Source: Acanthosepion pharaonis (lineage: Eukaryota > Mollusca > Cephalopoda > Sepiida > Sepiidae). From it: a DNA stretch of 64,000 bases. The translations under genes were made by a program, and so were the position numbers. This document shows positions 50,083-62,363 of this stretch, piece after piece. The stretch lies in assembly GCA_903632075.3 (NCBI GenBank), contig CAHIKZ030005404.1, positions 1,192,001 through 1,256,000 of the forward strand, given 5' to 3'. Below the pieces are notes generated by a model. The model did not search any database. It was not told where the DNA came from and was given only the letters and a program-made list of their open reading frames with translations. Numbering within the stretch: the first letter of the stretch is position 1; every line of letters begins with the position of its first letter.

Positions 50083-50820
50083 TGTTTATGATGTAATGGA
50101 ATAACCTGTCACCCCCATCAGTGACTACACTATAGGTAGTAACTACCTATAAGTATGTGTAAATCTGAACTACAGAGACTAGCTGCGACCTGTTCCAGCT
50201 AGACAGTCGAACTCACTGCCAAAGGCAGAGAGGAACCCGGACAAGGCTCCGCTGAAGGGCAGTCTCTCCTTCGGGGAGGTAGACTGCCCCTGAACCTGTT
50301 TATATGGGTTCAAAAGGGAATACTTTTGGCCAAGCCACGTTAAACTGGCCTTGTGCCACATGCAACCCTCGTGGGGGGGTAGCTAAATATACTAGCTGTG
50401 ACCTGTTCCAGCTCGACAGTTGAACTCTCTCCCTTCAAGCAGAGAGGAACCTGGACGAGGCTCCGCTGAAGGGCAGTCTCATTCGGGGAGGTTGACCAAC
50501 CTAATCCTGTTATGCGGGTTCTACGGGCATTTTTTTGTCCAAGCATACGGGCTCGGAGAACCCACATTAAACCCAGTCTTGTGCTACATGCAACCCTCGT
50601 CATTGACTAAATATACTAGCTGGGATCTGTTGAGTATGACTCAGACTTACGCAAGAACTACCAACCTTCCAATAGCACCCACTACTGGATTGACTTGCGA
50701 CGACCTTGTGCATAACTGTTACCTTTATTCTTATTGTACTGTTTTTTTTTACAATAAACCTTTACTTATTTATCCACTGTGTTTTTCAAGTATATATTCC
50801 TATTAGCACAGAACATAACA
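50083..50820 (+). repeat. GC-richer tandem block with LTR-like 3' end
   Basis: Two units of about 213-224 bp start at 50181 and 50394 (AGCTGYGACCTGTTCCAGCT) and a third, truncated one at 50618. Each unit carries GGCTCCGCTGAAGGGCAGTC, and the first has a 9-bp stem GGGCAGTCT / AGACTGCCC. The block ends with AATAAA (about 50752) and a TG...CA-like boundary (TGTTTATG at 50083, GAACATAACA at 50820). This suggests a solo LTR with internal tandem repeats. No target-site duplication or primer-binding site was found, so a different retroposon or a satellite-like origin is possible. Confidence 0.45.
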
Positions 50821-52185
50821 GTTCATATAAAAGCTAATCTTGTTACCTAAGTCATATCATCAAACTTAAAGGAAAAGGAATTGTAAAATAATTGGAGTTA
50901 TTCATAGTTGTCTTTGCTTTTGGATGGACAATTTCTATTGTTTTCAGCCATTTTGGATTGAAAAGTGTTAATCAGCATTGTTACAGTCGTTAACTAAAAG
51001 CTCATCTTAGAGCAAGCTTCTTTTTCCTTAACTAATCTTGCCTCTCCTATTTTATTCTTTCAAGTTAAGTCTCAGCCCATTGAAGTCTTTAATATCTTAG
51101 AATTTTTAAATTGTAAATATATTGACTATTGCATGTGTTCTAATATGCAAGAAAGTCATCATTGTATTTTTTCTTTTCTTAGTTTAAATTAAAGTAAGAC
51201 TATATTTCAGAGAAGTGTTGCCTTAATGTCTTGATGAAAATTCCATACAAAATTTTTGAGAGGAAATTATATATGAAATTTCAGATTAACTATTCTATCA
51301 ATCACACGAGTCTTATGAAAGATTAAAACCTACTGTAATTTTACTTTGAACTTAAGCAATGACTTGTTGCTTTAATTCACACGTAGGATTTGTAAGTATG
51401 GAAGACTTTCTTTCTGTAAGATAAATCCTTCAGAAGCTAAAGGCAATAAGTGATTTTATTGAATATAACTTATATCCTGTTAATCTTTGAGGCATTGCTG
51501 ATTAGGTGGCAGATATTAGATTTGTCTGAAAAAGAAAAAAAGTTACTTGTGCATTGTTAGCAAAGATTTTCTTGAAAACTCTACTGGCTACTCTCAGCTT
51601 ATTTCTGTATACCATTGTGAACAAGTTTATCCTGACTTAGCTTTATTATTTTAAATTATTCAAAATGATTTGTTCTTGTAGTTATAATTTTCATGTAACA
51701 TACTTTCAGATAAGATTGACCTATTTTTTTCTCACTCGGATTCTGAGACTTAAAGATTGACTCTTGTATTAAGTATTAAATAAAATTTATGATTACATAA
51801 TTCCACTTATAATTATAAGATAAAATATGGGTAAAATGCTTTTAACTGAGGAGTCCTTTAATCAGTCAATGTTCTTGGCAACTCATTTACATTGGCTTTT
51901 TGGTTTCTCTTTAGAAATTGTCATATATATGATTTAATTAAAAGAATTTGCTTGACTGTAAGTCACTTCTCCAAATGATCATCATGACATCATCAGTGTT
52001 TTTAATTTAAGTAGAAACTGTTTTATTTCTCATTCAATATGAACTGGTAAACAATTTGTCAAAGCTGAAGTTGATACATTCTGATCAATCTTTTTTATAA
52101 TGTTCTGTTTCATGCTTGCTTGGAATAAGAAAGTAGTATAGATTGGATTATTACTTATATTTTAATATAAAATAAGTATAATTAC
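50821..52185 (+). other. Intronic sequence without recognised features
   Basis: AT-rich; nothing coding or repeated was recognised. Confidence 0.45.
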
Positions 52186-52194
52186 TGTTCACCT

Positions 52195-53137
52195 AGGTAC
52201 CTTCATGAGATCGCTAAACAGAGTATAGCATGATGAAAAAGACACCAAGCTTGATGAAAACAAAATTTTAGCATCTAAATGTTTGTTATTATTAAGAGGA
52301 AAGAACAAAGTATTTTTTATTTTTAAAAAAGTTTCTCCTCTTTTTAGAGCATTCTAAATTTTGATTAAAAAACCTTGTTTATCTTCGTGTCCAGCGGAAC
52401 TACTAAGTAACATATAAAATTTTAGCATTTTTTTTCTGTATAACAGACATTAATTTTGAAAATCTTGCAAAAATAAAAATAATTGTCGGATTTTAATGAA
52501 ACTTTCAGAAACTAATCATAAATGATGGAACTTATTATAAATGTTTTCCTTTTTTAAAGTCATAGCAAAATTTTTTTTTTTTTTTTCCATATGTATCCAG
52601 GGTAGCTGAGAAGGGTACCTACAAGTATCAGTATCATATGAAATTTAAATTTGTATTTGATGTACACTTCTGATAAAATTTCATAAGAAAGGTACCTATA
52701 AATTAATTAGATACCTTTCTTATGAAATTTAATCTCACTCTCAACAGTCTTATTTTAATTCCTTTATAATAAATATATTTTCCATAAAGCATCGTAAACA
52801 TAAAGGTGAAAGCTAAGTACAAAAAAAAATTTATAGTGCTGAAAGTTTTCCTTAAAAATAACGAGGTAAATAATTTGTTCACTTAAATTTAAATATTTTC
52901 ACTTCTCTCCTTCCATAGAATAAATTATCCTCACATCAATTCATCATGAAAATGGGTTTTGTCACCTATCAAGTGACGCGAAATGTTATGACCAGCTTTG
53001 TTTTTTCAAACTTCATCTTTTCGGCGCAGAAACTAAGTAATGCTTGTTTCAAAACATTTTAAATGAACATAATTTCTGATTTTCTTAAAATAAGTTTTGA
53101 AAAAATTGATTTTTAATAGATTTTCAAACTGAGATTT

Positions 53138-53174
<37 letters not shown>

Positions 53175-53427
53175 AATGGAAAAAAATGGTTGACATGATT
53201 GATTATCTGTCAATTTTGCTGACTAAAAAAACAAGATTTTTAACGAAAATTTTGGACGTGCTAGGAACGATTTAAAAAAAAAAAAAAAAATGTAAAAAAA
53301 TACCTCAAAAATACTTTGATCTTTCCTCTTAATAATAACAGACCTTTAGACGATATAATTTTTCCGTCAAGTTTGACACCTTTTTCATCATGCTATGCTC
53401 TTTTTAGCGATCTCATTAAGGTATATA
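52195..53427. mobile_element. Long-TIR DNA transposon without transposase, copy A
   Basis: The left end AGGTACCTTCATGAGATCGC and the right end (minus strand) TATATACCTTAATGAGATCGC begin inverted repeats that remain alignable for roughly 190 bp (shared words ATAGCATGATGAAAAAG, AAGAGGAAAGA and AAAACCTTGTTT or AAAATCTTGTTT). A 9-bp direct repeat TGTTCACCT flanks it (52186-52194 and 53428-53436), a clear target-site duplication. The interior is AT-rich with homopolymer tracts and a 19-bp-arm palindrome at 52676-52730. No transposase is encoded. The 9-bp duplication and long TIRs would fit the Mutator superfamily, which is an inference. Confidence 0.85.
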
Positions 53428-53504
53428 TGTTCACCTCTTTTCAGTTTGACATCTAAGGAATATTTTTATGCTTATTGAATAGAAAACTGGTTTACTCTCA
53501 AGGT

Positions 53505-53645
53505 TCGTACAGGCCTTCGAAACCTTGAAAAATTGACAGGGCCCTTTCCAGGGTTTGAAAAGTCCTGGAAAAACAGCAATAGCCCAAAAGCTCCTTGAAA
53601 AGTCCTAGAATTTTCTAAATTGGGCTGCCCTCACATCCTTTTTCT
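53505..53645. mobile_element. Possible hAT-type MITE fragment (TCCTTGAAAAGTCCT motif)
   Basis: GAAAAGTCCTGGAAAAACAG and CTCCTTGAAAAGTCCTAGAA, with AGGGCCCTTTCCAGGG, resemble a widespread animal repeat with repeated 'CCTGGAAAAGTCC' words. No TIR pair was delineated. The identification rests on recollection of the motif. Confidence 0.35.
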
Positions 53646-53682
53646 CAATTCATGAAAGTCAAAATGCCAAAACCCAGAAATG

Positions 53683-53684
<2 letters not shown>

Positions 53685-53714
<30 letters not shown>
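53685..53714 (+). repeat. Poly-T tract, 30 nt
   Basis: Uninterrupted T run, followed within 30 bp by another of about 23 nt. Confidence 0.92.
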
Positions 53715-53718
<4 letters not shown>

Positions 53719-54159
53719 GCTAAAATTATCCTTTAAGAAAAATGTTTTTTTTTTTTTTTTTTTTTTTAAGTCATCTGTACTATTTGGCAGTAGTTTGTTT
53801 CCTTGATTAGAATGAGTTCATGACCTCGTAGTTGACTTCTGTATTTTCTCATCTAGGTGCCAAGAAAGAAAGGGAGAAATAATATAAAGGTGTGTCTTCT
53901 AGCTGCTACCCTCACTCAGCAAGAAAAAAGGAAAAGCAAAGATAATAAGGAATCAGACACAAATAAACATCTCCATCAAAGATAAATTAATTCACACTCA
54001 TTGAATTTGTAGCTGAAAGGAAAATAATTTTTTTACAGTAATAAAATACATTTTAGTAGAATCAAAAATTTAAGATGTTTTTTAAAATTTGAACAATTGA
54101 AATTTTAATCACATGTCAATTTTAAGAGTTAAAACGTTCTTTTAATCTCTTGTCAGTGG

Positions 54160-55275
54160 TGGGTGAGTTCATGCTTAAAAAATAGATATGTTACATGTTT
54201 AAATTTTTTACCAAAAGTAACAAGTTCAAATCAAATAATTTTAATGAAACTTTTGGAACTTATTCACAAATGAATTAAATTATTTTAGACATAAAATATT
54301 TTTACCATGACATTTGTTTTAGAAAATGATGGTAAAAATATTTCTTTAAACAAAGTAATTATATTTAAAAAATTAAATTTAAAAAATTTTAGTGAAATAG
54401 GATGTTAAAAAAAAAAAAAAAACTTTTGAAAATTCAACATGTGTTCACAGTACAAAAACTAAAATTTTCTAAGGTCAGTTTATTGCCATCAGAGTAAACA
54501 ACTCTTAAAACATGACATTAATATCACATGTGATCATCCATATATTTGGGGAGGGGACGTTTTTAGGCATACCATAAAACAGTATAAAATTTTTTTAAAA
54601 TACATGTGCATTGCAGATTTTAATGACCTTCCAAATTTATGAACTGTAAAGATAGATCTACTTAATAACAATAATTCCCTAAAATTTACAGATTGAAACT
54701 TAATTTTAAAATTAATTTTATCGCATTTTGTATTTAAAATTTAAAAAAAAAAAAAAAAAAACAATTCTTGTAAAAATTAATTTTTCAATATTGTCCTTAA
54801 TATATATTATTCATAAAAGCCATTAAAAACTTTTCTAATTAAATATCTGTTTTGTTGGGCTTTCTATGTTAGGTTCAGAGATGATTTTTAGTTACAGGGA
54901 GATTTGATTTTACAAAATATAAATCAATGATTTACATTCTTCAAAGACTTCTGCTTTTAAATTGGTAAAAATATTTTTTTACCTGTCCCCTCCCCCTTAC
55001 TTATGAAAACTCAAGAAATTCAACATATCTTTTTACTGATTATAATTCAATAAAAGATGTGTTGAATTTCTCAAGTTTTCATAAAATAAGGTGGGGAAGC
55101 AGGTAAAAAAAAAAAAAAAAAAAAAAATCTTTACCATGACTTTTTAAAAAATAAAATAAATAAATAAAAAGTCTAAAATAATTTCATTCATTTGTGAATA
55201 AGTTCTGAAAGTTTCATTAAAACCTGACAATTATTTGATTCTTGCTAAGATTTCCAAAACTTAATTTATCTTTTA
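54160..55275. mobile_element. Internal fragment of the long-TIR family with its own inverted repeats
   Basis: The segment at 54220-54310 (TTTTAATGAAACTTTTGGAA, then ATTCACAAATGAATTAAATT) is an inverted copy of 55175-55250 and matches the GTTAATGAAACTTTCAGAAA region of the copies at 52.5 and 60.1 kb. A 50-bp-arm hairpin (54981-55030 against 55055-55104) lies between. The AGGTACC...GATCGC termini are not present. Confidence 0.65.
54981..55104. repeat. Imperfect hairpin with about 50-bp arms
   Basis: ACCTGTCCCCTCCCCCTTAC and following ATGAAAACTCAAGAAATTCA pair with TGAATTTCTCAAGTTTTCAT and CCAC/GGTGGGG-like sequence ending GCAGGT. The loop is about 24 nt. A related single arm (GAAAACACTAGAAATTCGAT) occurs at 60247-60266 in the second long-TIR copy. 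Confidence 0.85.
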
Positions 55276-55279
55276 GTAA

Positions 55280-58200
55280 AAAAAAAAAAAGCCATATATG
55301 AATTTTTTTATTCTTAGTTTAGTGTATAATTGTAGTTTGTCATATCTGAAGTGTGTACTACTTACATTTTTTTTAAATATAACTTTTTTGTAATTGATTT
55401 ATTTTTGAGAAAATTAATGACTAATGTTAATTTAATCTTGAAAAATACATTTATTTTTATAAAATATTTTAATCTGTTTTAATGTAAAGAATGTCATTGA
55501 ACCTTTGTGTAACATAATCCCTTCTCATTTACTGAAGTGTCCACTTAGCTGCTCTAGTAGTTTAAGATTGTCAATCATTTGGTATGCAGTTTGAGATTGT
55601 GTTTACAACTCTTATTGGTAGAAGCAATTAGTGACAGTCAAAATGGTCTTGATATGTTGAATGAAAATGTTGGGACTGTTCTAGCAATGATGAAAAAATA
55701 ATTCTTCAAAAAGTATCACAGATTTGTATCTTTTATGTAGTATAATGTATTGTACTCAATTTTAGCTCTCATTTTTTATTGCTTAAATTTCTTGTAATTG
55801 AAGTTTTCTTTTTTTTCATAGCTCTACATATGTAACTAAGATAAAAAAAAAATGTGATACTACTCATAATGATCTGCATGAAATATGGCTTCTCACTTGT
55901 CTCTGATTCTCAAATTATTCTAATAGGTATATGGTGTACTTGTCATTGTTCAATATAAGCAAAAGGGCAAGATGCATGGTTTCCTAAGATCTTTGAGATT
56001 GAACTTAGTTTTAAGTAATATCTACTATTTGAAACTTTAATATTTGAGATGTCTGTTATGAAAAATCCTTTTAATTAGTTTACAGCTAAGTCTGTAAACA
56101 TTCTCTTGCACTTATTACCTGCTTCTGTGTTAACTTTAAATAATAATGTAGACAAATTGCTAAAAACTGGTTAGAAATAAGTGTGAATCAGTTTAATTTC
56201 TGAACTACTACTACTACATGTTCAGTAAACTGCTTGATTACTACTACTGTGACTGGGCTCATCTGAGCAGGAAGGAACTTGTCAAGATACACCTGATGTG
56301 GAAAATTCAGTATTTGCTCTCAGCCTGTGTTTGTATATTGGATTGAATAATTTATCTTTGATACAGTTGGTGAATTTACCATCATTTGAATTTCAAAATT
56401 AGCTCAGAATATTTTTTTAACATTATTTTTATTGCTCTAGTCATAGATTTCAGAATTAGCAAAATGTCACCCTAATTTTTTTAACACATTTTAATCAACA
56501 TTTGTTTATAAAATTACTTTAAAAGATTTCTAGTGTTCTGGCTTAATTTAATTTCTCTGGATTTATAGATTTTATAGTGATTTGTGTTCAAGGTAAGAAT
56601 TAACATATCTATAGTGTTATGTCATTTTAAAGGTGTACTCATGTAGTTATTAGAAAATAATATTTAGACATATTTAATAATTTTTCTCTATTAAAAATCT
56701 TAAATATATTAAAAATGTAAAAAAAAAAAATTAAAATATCAAATTGTAAATTTTTGTGCATAATATAGAATAGCCTTAACCTTCAGTCTTTTTTCAGGAT
56801 AATTAATCACTGTTAATTGAGTTTTTTGTATTAAAAATATCCTTTTTTAACTTACACACTCTTCAAAAGTAGGTATACAGTAAGTATTGATATATTTGTA
56901 TAATCAGCATGTTTTGTGTGCACGTTTTTGTTTTTCATTACTGTATACCTACTTTTAAACTTTATTGCTTCTTTTTCCTAGGATAAAATTACAGTTCTAT
57001 TTTAATTTAATTGAGTATATTTAAGAAAAAAGAAATGCTAAACTTAAATGTGGATATGTTTGAGTGCACATACAAACATGCAAGTCTTCATTGTTGACAT
57101 TTTAGGGGCTTTTTAAAAATTCTCTCCTTCCATTCTTCTCTTCTATATTCATATTTTAATATTGAAGTAAATATTTTTTAACTGCTTTTATGTCTTTTTA
57201 ATTAAAATTCTGTATTTTTGTGTTTATTAGAGAAAATATTTCTTATATAAATAAGCATTTGAGATTCATGTTAAACTGTTGAAATTAGTTAATGAGCTGC
57301 TTTAACATGACAGTGACACTTAAAATACTTACAAATTTACCATTGTCATAGTAAATGACAAAAAATTGTGCTATGAATAATATGGTTTATATTAAATTTT
57401 AATACATCTAATGTAGGTAGTAACATAAATTTAGAAAAAAAATTAAAATCTAATATTTCTTAGATTTTATGTGAACATTATGCTAAATAAAGCTGTATTG
57501 TGGCACCTATTTTAATTCTCTGGGAATGGACTCTTCCTTGAGGACTATGAATGAGCTGAATTTCCATTTCCATGCTTGTAGCCTTGTGCCACATATAAGT
57601 TGCACTTGGTAAATCACTACTTTTACCTGACTTAGCCAGAACTGTTTAGCTTTTCTTTGACAATGCACACACACACACCTTTATTTTTTTCTCTCTTGTT
57701 TTCTCACAAGTATTTTGTATGTAACCTTGATCTGAGGAGATTTTAAAAAAAAAAATTGTTTACAGTTGAATTTAGTAATAATAAAAAAAGATGTCAACTC
57801 TAAAAAAAAAAATATAAAAAAAGAAAAAGCCAACTCTAAATAATATCAACTATGAACCCAACCACAATGTGCTGACTGTGTTTGGAAATTTAAAAAAAAA
57901 AAAAAGCACATTCCCATATACAAATCTGCATATCTAGCTAAAAAATACCTTTGATAATGACTAATAGATTAACTGAAAGTGTTCGGATCCATAGAATATT
58001 TAGATAATTTTTACACTACCTAGAAAAGAAAATACTTGCACTAATACAAGAAAAATTTAATAAAAGTTTAATTGCAGTGCTTTGTTGGTCATCTTCATGA
58101 AATTTGGATAAAAGATGAATTGCTGCCAAAATGTACAAATTTATATATATATATACCCACCCATTATGTCAAACCACATAATGAGACAAGTGATTCCATA

Positions 58201-58280
58201 TTTTAAACGCAAGGTTGCTCTCCAATAATTTCCTGGCTAAGCAAAAAAATTTTTTACTACATTAATAGTCATCTGACCTT
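55280..58280 (+). other. Intronic sequence without recognised features
   Basis: AT-rich; small inverted pairs only, for example AAAAGTAGGTATACAGTAA at 56867 against TACTGTATACCTACTTTTA near 56939. No coding similarity. Confidence 0.45.
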
Positions 58281-58492
58281 TTATATTTTTCTGTGACTAA
58301 TATACATAGCTTTAATATTTGGATCCTATCTCAGAGTAGTGTGATCCCTTCTCTCTCCTCATATGGTCAGCCATACCAGCTTTCTCTACTTCATCTTTTT
58401 TTATCAATGTATTTGGCACTTCTATTTGACAATACTGGTGGTCAACATGACCAGTTGAAAGTCGATCCTCTCTCCTGCTCTCTCTCTCTCAC

Positions 58493-59531
58493 ATATATAT
58501 ATATATATATATATATTTATTTATATTTGCGCAGCATGTTTTCATTTAGACATGTTCTGTCTACTTATTTTCAGTTGGATCCTTTCATATTCACAGATAA
58601 GCTTTTTGGTGTCGTTATTGAAGGGTGAGAGAAAATTGCTGTGTTGATACATATTTCTTTTATTCTGAGTATTTTGGCATAACACCATATCATCAGGATA
58701 TTGTTTATTGCATGACAAAGATTGTAGTGTTCATTATTGTCAAAGACAATTGTTCTGTTCATCTGAAAGTTCAGTTTCTTACTTGTGGAGTGAAGATCAC
58801 TGAGTCAGTGTGTGATCGCCGACACCATTTAAGGGGAAGTAACTAAGTATGGTTTTGGAAAGTTTTTTAACAAAATAAATAGTTAAAAAAAAACTTAGTG
58901 CAAACCTTGGCATTTCAAACTATCTATTGTACACATTTTAAAACATTTGTGGAGTATTCGTAAATAATTAAGGTTTAGTTTCAATTTTTTAACATATATA
59001 GCTTTGAGAATTTTTAGTTTGTTTATTCTTTACATGAAAAAGTATAGAAGTATTTTCAACAAGAATTTTTCTGAATTGCAAATGTTGTCAGTTGTAAATG
59101 TTTAGAAATGTTGGACATATTATTCAAATGAAAACTTAGCCACTGAGACAACGTTTTGTAGTGTGTCCAATATATTATTTTTACCATTGGAAATGCAATC
59201 TTCTAGAGGACATTTAAATTTATAAATGATGTTGGTTTTCTGCAACACGTTAGTGGGCAGAGAAGAGTGTTCTTCACTCCACAAGAAATTGAACTTTCAG
59301 ATGAACACAATTTTGTCTTTGACAATAATGAACATTACAATATTTGTCTTGAAATAAACAATATTCTGACATTGTGCTATGTCGAAAGTACTCAGAATAA
59401 AAGAGATATGTATCAACACAGTGATTTTTCTCGTCCTTCAATAATGACACCAAAAAGCTTATCCGTAAATATGAAAGGATCCAAATGAAAATAAGTAGAC
59501 AGAGCCTGTCTAAATTATTCAACAAAACATG

Positions 59532-59590
<59 letters not shown>
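58493..59590. mobile_element. Foldback element with about 265-bp arms bounded by (AT)n
   Basis: Left arm about 58534-58795 and right arm about 59272-59535 are inverted copies with roughly 10-15% divergence by eye. Shared words include GGATCCTTTCATAT, ACAGATAAGCTTTTTGGTGT and CTTGTGGAGTGAAGA (right arm as complements). (AT)n arrays lie at both outer edges (58493-58515 and 59537-59580). The spacer (58800-59270) is unique. Open stretches on either strand within the arms are mirror translations and do not resemble a known protein. Confidence 0.8.
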
Positions 59591-59759
59591 ATGCTCCTGA
59601 GGAAGGCTATCTCCACCACAACAAAGATAAAGAGTTCAAACAACTGTTGAATTTATCACTTCTGTCAAAATTGCAGGATAGTTAGGCATATGTTCTTGTA
59701 ACAGGAAGGAGAGCAACAATCTGAACCCTTTTTAAAATGGTAGAATGTGTCTTTTAATT

Positions 59760-59951
59760 AGGTAACTCCACGAAATCGCTAAAAAAATAACATAGCATGA
59801 TGAAAAAGACGCCAAACTTGACAAAAACAAAATTTTATCGTCTAAATGTTCAAAATTTTATCGTCTAAATGTTTACTATAAAGAGGAAAGACCAAAGTTT
59901 TTTTTAATTATTTTTTAAAATTTTCCTTTCTTTTTAGAACATTTTAAATTT

Positions 59952-59993
<42 letters not shown>

Positions 59994-62363
59994 CCTTGTT
60001 TCTCTTTGTACCAACCGGAACTAGTAAAATAACATGGACAATTTTTAGCATGTTTTTTTTGTATGACACACATTAATTTGGAAAATCTTGCAAAAATAAA
60101 AGTAATTGTTTGATGTTAATGAAACTTTCAGAAACTATTCACAGGTGATCGAAATTATTATAAATAAGTTTTTTATTTGTTTTATTAAAGTCATGGCAGA
60201 AATATTTTTTTTATATTTATTAAACCCCACCCATAACTAATTTTATGAAAACACTAGAAATTCGATCGCATCAGGTTTAGTGATTATAATAGTTAAAAGC
60301 CCAAGCTTTGAGGAATGCAAATCGTTTTTTTTTTTTTTTTTGTTTTTTTTCGTTTTTAATTGGACCCGCACTACTTGAAAATCAGCTCAGAAATGTAACA
60401 TACAAAACTCAATATTATTTAATTTCAAATGCTTTTATTTGCTTTTATGAATATGGACAATATTTTCTAAAAGCAAAAAAATTTTTCGATGAAAAAAGAA
60501 TTTTTAATACAATTATTTGTTATTTCTTTAATTATAATAGATTTTTACATTTAAGTTGTTAAAATATTATAAAATTAGTTAAAAGCCAAATCGGGCTTCC
60601 TAAGTGTCCTTATGAGATAGATCTTTTTTTAGTGCGTTGTAAATTGTATCGTTTTGACTAATCAGAAGATCCACAGTCATTAAGAAATGTAATTTAGTGT
60701 TCATAAAAATTGTTAAAATGGCTGTAATTAAAAAGTACGGAAGGTCACAAGCAATAAAATGTTACGTGGCTTGAGTGTAAGCGTTCTCTGCTGAACGTCG
60801 ATTACATTATTGCATATTTTTCATGTGAAATACATGTTCAGCATTTTGAATTAACGTTTTTTACTCATTAAAAAAATTTGAACATCATCCTAAGCCATTT
60901 TCACCATCAACATTACTACATTTTTAAAAGTACCATTTATTTCATTTACATATTTCATTGCAATTTCAATTTTTTTGAAGTTGTTTTACAGTTTTCACTT
61001 TTCAGTGAGTTGTCTTTATTTCAATTTTATGTGAATTTCTTATTTCAAACAAACTGTTTTCGGTTCTATCCTTAAGTGTTGGTGTCATCACTCTGCTCAA
61101 AAGGTGTTAAAAAACAAAAATACATCAAGACATTGTTCAAACATAGATTTTTTTGATTTTTTTTTTAAAAATGGGATTTTTTACAAGGTGATGACAGCTT
61201 GGTATTGTCGGCTGGCTGGCCTTTGACCCAGCAATGTCAATCAATTTTGGCTTAATTTCAACACTGTTTTCCTTATTGCTGATTTTATAAAAAAAAAAAA
61301 AAATCCTGGTTTCCAGTGTTCAGGAATAGCAATTTTAACTATTTTTTCATATTTTATCCCCAGAAAAAAAATTTTATAATCATTTACACCAACTTAGAAA
61401 TGAAAGAGCATTCTTTGCTTTCAGGAAATACCTAGTTTCATGGGGTGCAGATCAAAAGTTTCCATGATATTTTGTTCAGATGATGACAAGTCATTTTTCA
61501 TTTTTTTTTTTTTTTTTTTTTTTTTTTTCAGTTCAAATTGGCTGTAGTGTAACAAAATTACTTTTGATATGTTTGTGATGATTTTTACTTGGGATAGAAA
61601 TGTTTTATCATAGCAGATCTGTATTGACTTTATGGGGCTATATTTGCCCTCAAAAAGCTGTGCAGCACTTGTATTTCAATTTATTTATAGTATTTATAAT
61701 TTCTACAGATAGTATCAACAAACTTATGGTGTAAGCTACAGTAATAAAAAAAACAAAATAAAAAATTGGAATGCTGAAAGTTTTTTTTTACTTTAATAAT
61801 TACAAGGTACTACATAAACTGGTTCACGTTAAAAAAAAAAAAAAAAAAACCTTATGTCAATTATGTCCTTCCGTATGATAACTCAAATCTCACGTTAGCT
61901 GTCGATATGTGATGAAAAGTCATCACTTGTCAATAGCCAACGATGTTAAGATCGCTTCCTTTTATTTTAAACAACATTTTTCTTCGAAGAAAGTAAGTAA
62001 AAGTTTCTTTCAAAATATATTAAATAATCTTTAAATTTGCTCATTTTTGTCAAATAAATTTAGAAAAATGTATAATTGATTTTTGGACAAATTTTAAACT
62101 AGTTTACAAAATTAAAAAAAAAAAAATGGAGTTTTTTTTTTTTTTTTTTTTTTTTTTTAGTAATTTTGCTGACAAAAAGAAGATTTTTAACTAAAATTTC
62201 AGACATGCAAAGAATGAGTAAAAAATTTTAAAAAAATAATCAAAAAATACTTTGGTATTTCTTAATAATGATATATATACTCAAGCAGATAAAAAATTTT
62301 CATCAAATCTAAGGCCGTTCTTGTCATGCTATGCTCTTTTTATTGATTTTCATGGAGGTACCT
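59760..62363. mobile_element. Long-TIR DNA transposon without transposase, copy B
   Basis: The left end AGGTAACTCCACGAAATCGC and right end (minus strand) AGGTACCTCCATGAAAATCA match the termini of copy A, as do ATAGCATGATGAAAAAGACG on the left and the same word near 62320 on the right. The unit is 2.6 kb, about twice copy A, with extra internal sequence including small AT-rich ORFs (60308-60562, 60878-61075) lacking recognisable domains. Flanking 9-mers (CTTTTAATT and ACTGTTATT) agree at only five positions, so a target duplication is not clear. Confidence 0.75.
61499..61528 (+). repeat. Poly-T tract, about 29 nt
   Basis: Uninterrupted T run inside long-TIR copy B. Confidence 0.9.

Noticed and set aside
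50340..50806. ORFs on both strands over the tandem block
   Set aside because: They follow the higher GC content of the repeat units and show no known domain; both strands are open over the same bases.
59267..59488. ORF within a foldback arm
   Set aside because: The other arm gives the same peptide in mirror orientation with changes; no similarity recognised, so it is treated as repeat sequence.
59588..59720. CTCCTGAGGAAGGC considered as another hammerhead-like PLE end
   Set aside because: CTGAGGA fits one box but no GCC-GAAAC follows and no pLTR similarity is seen.
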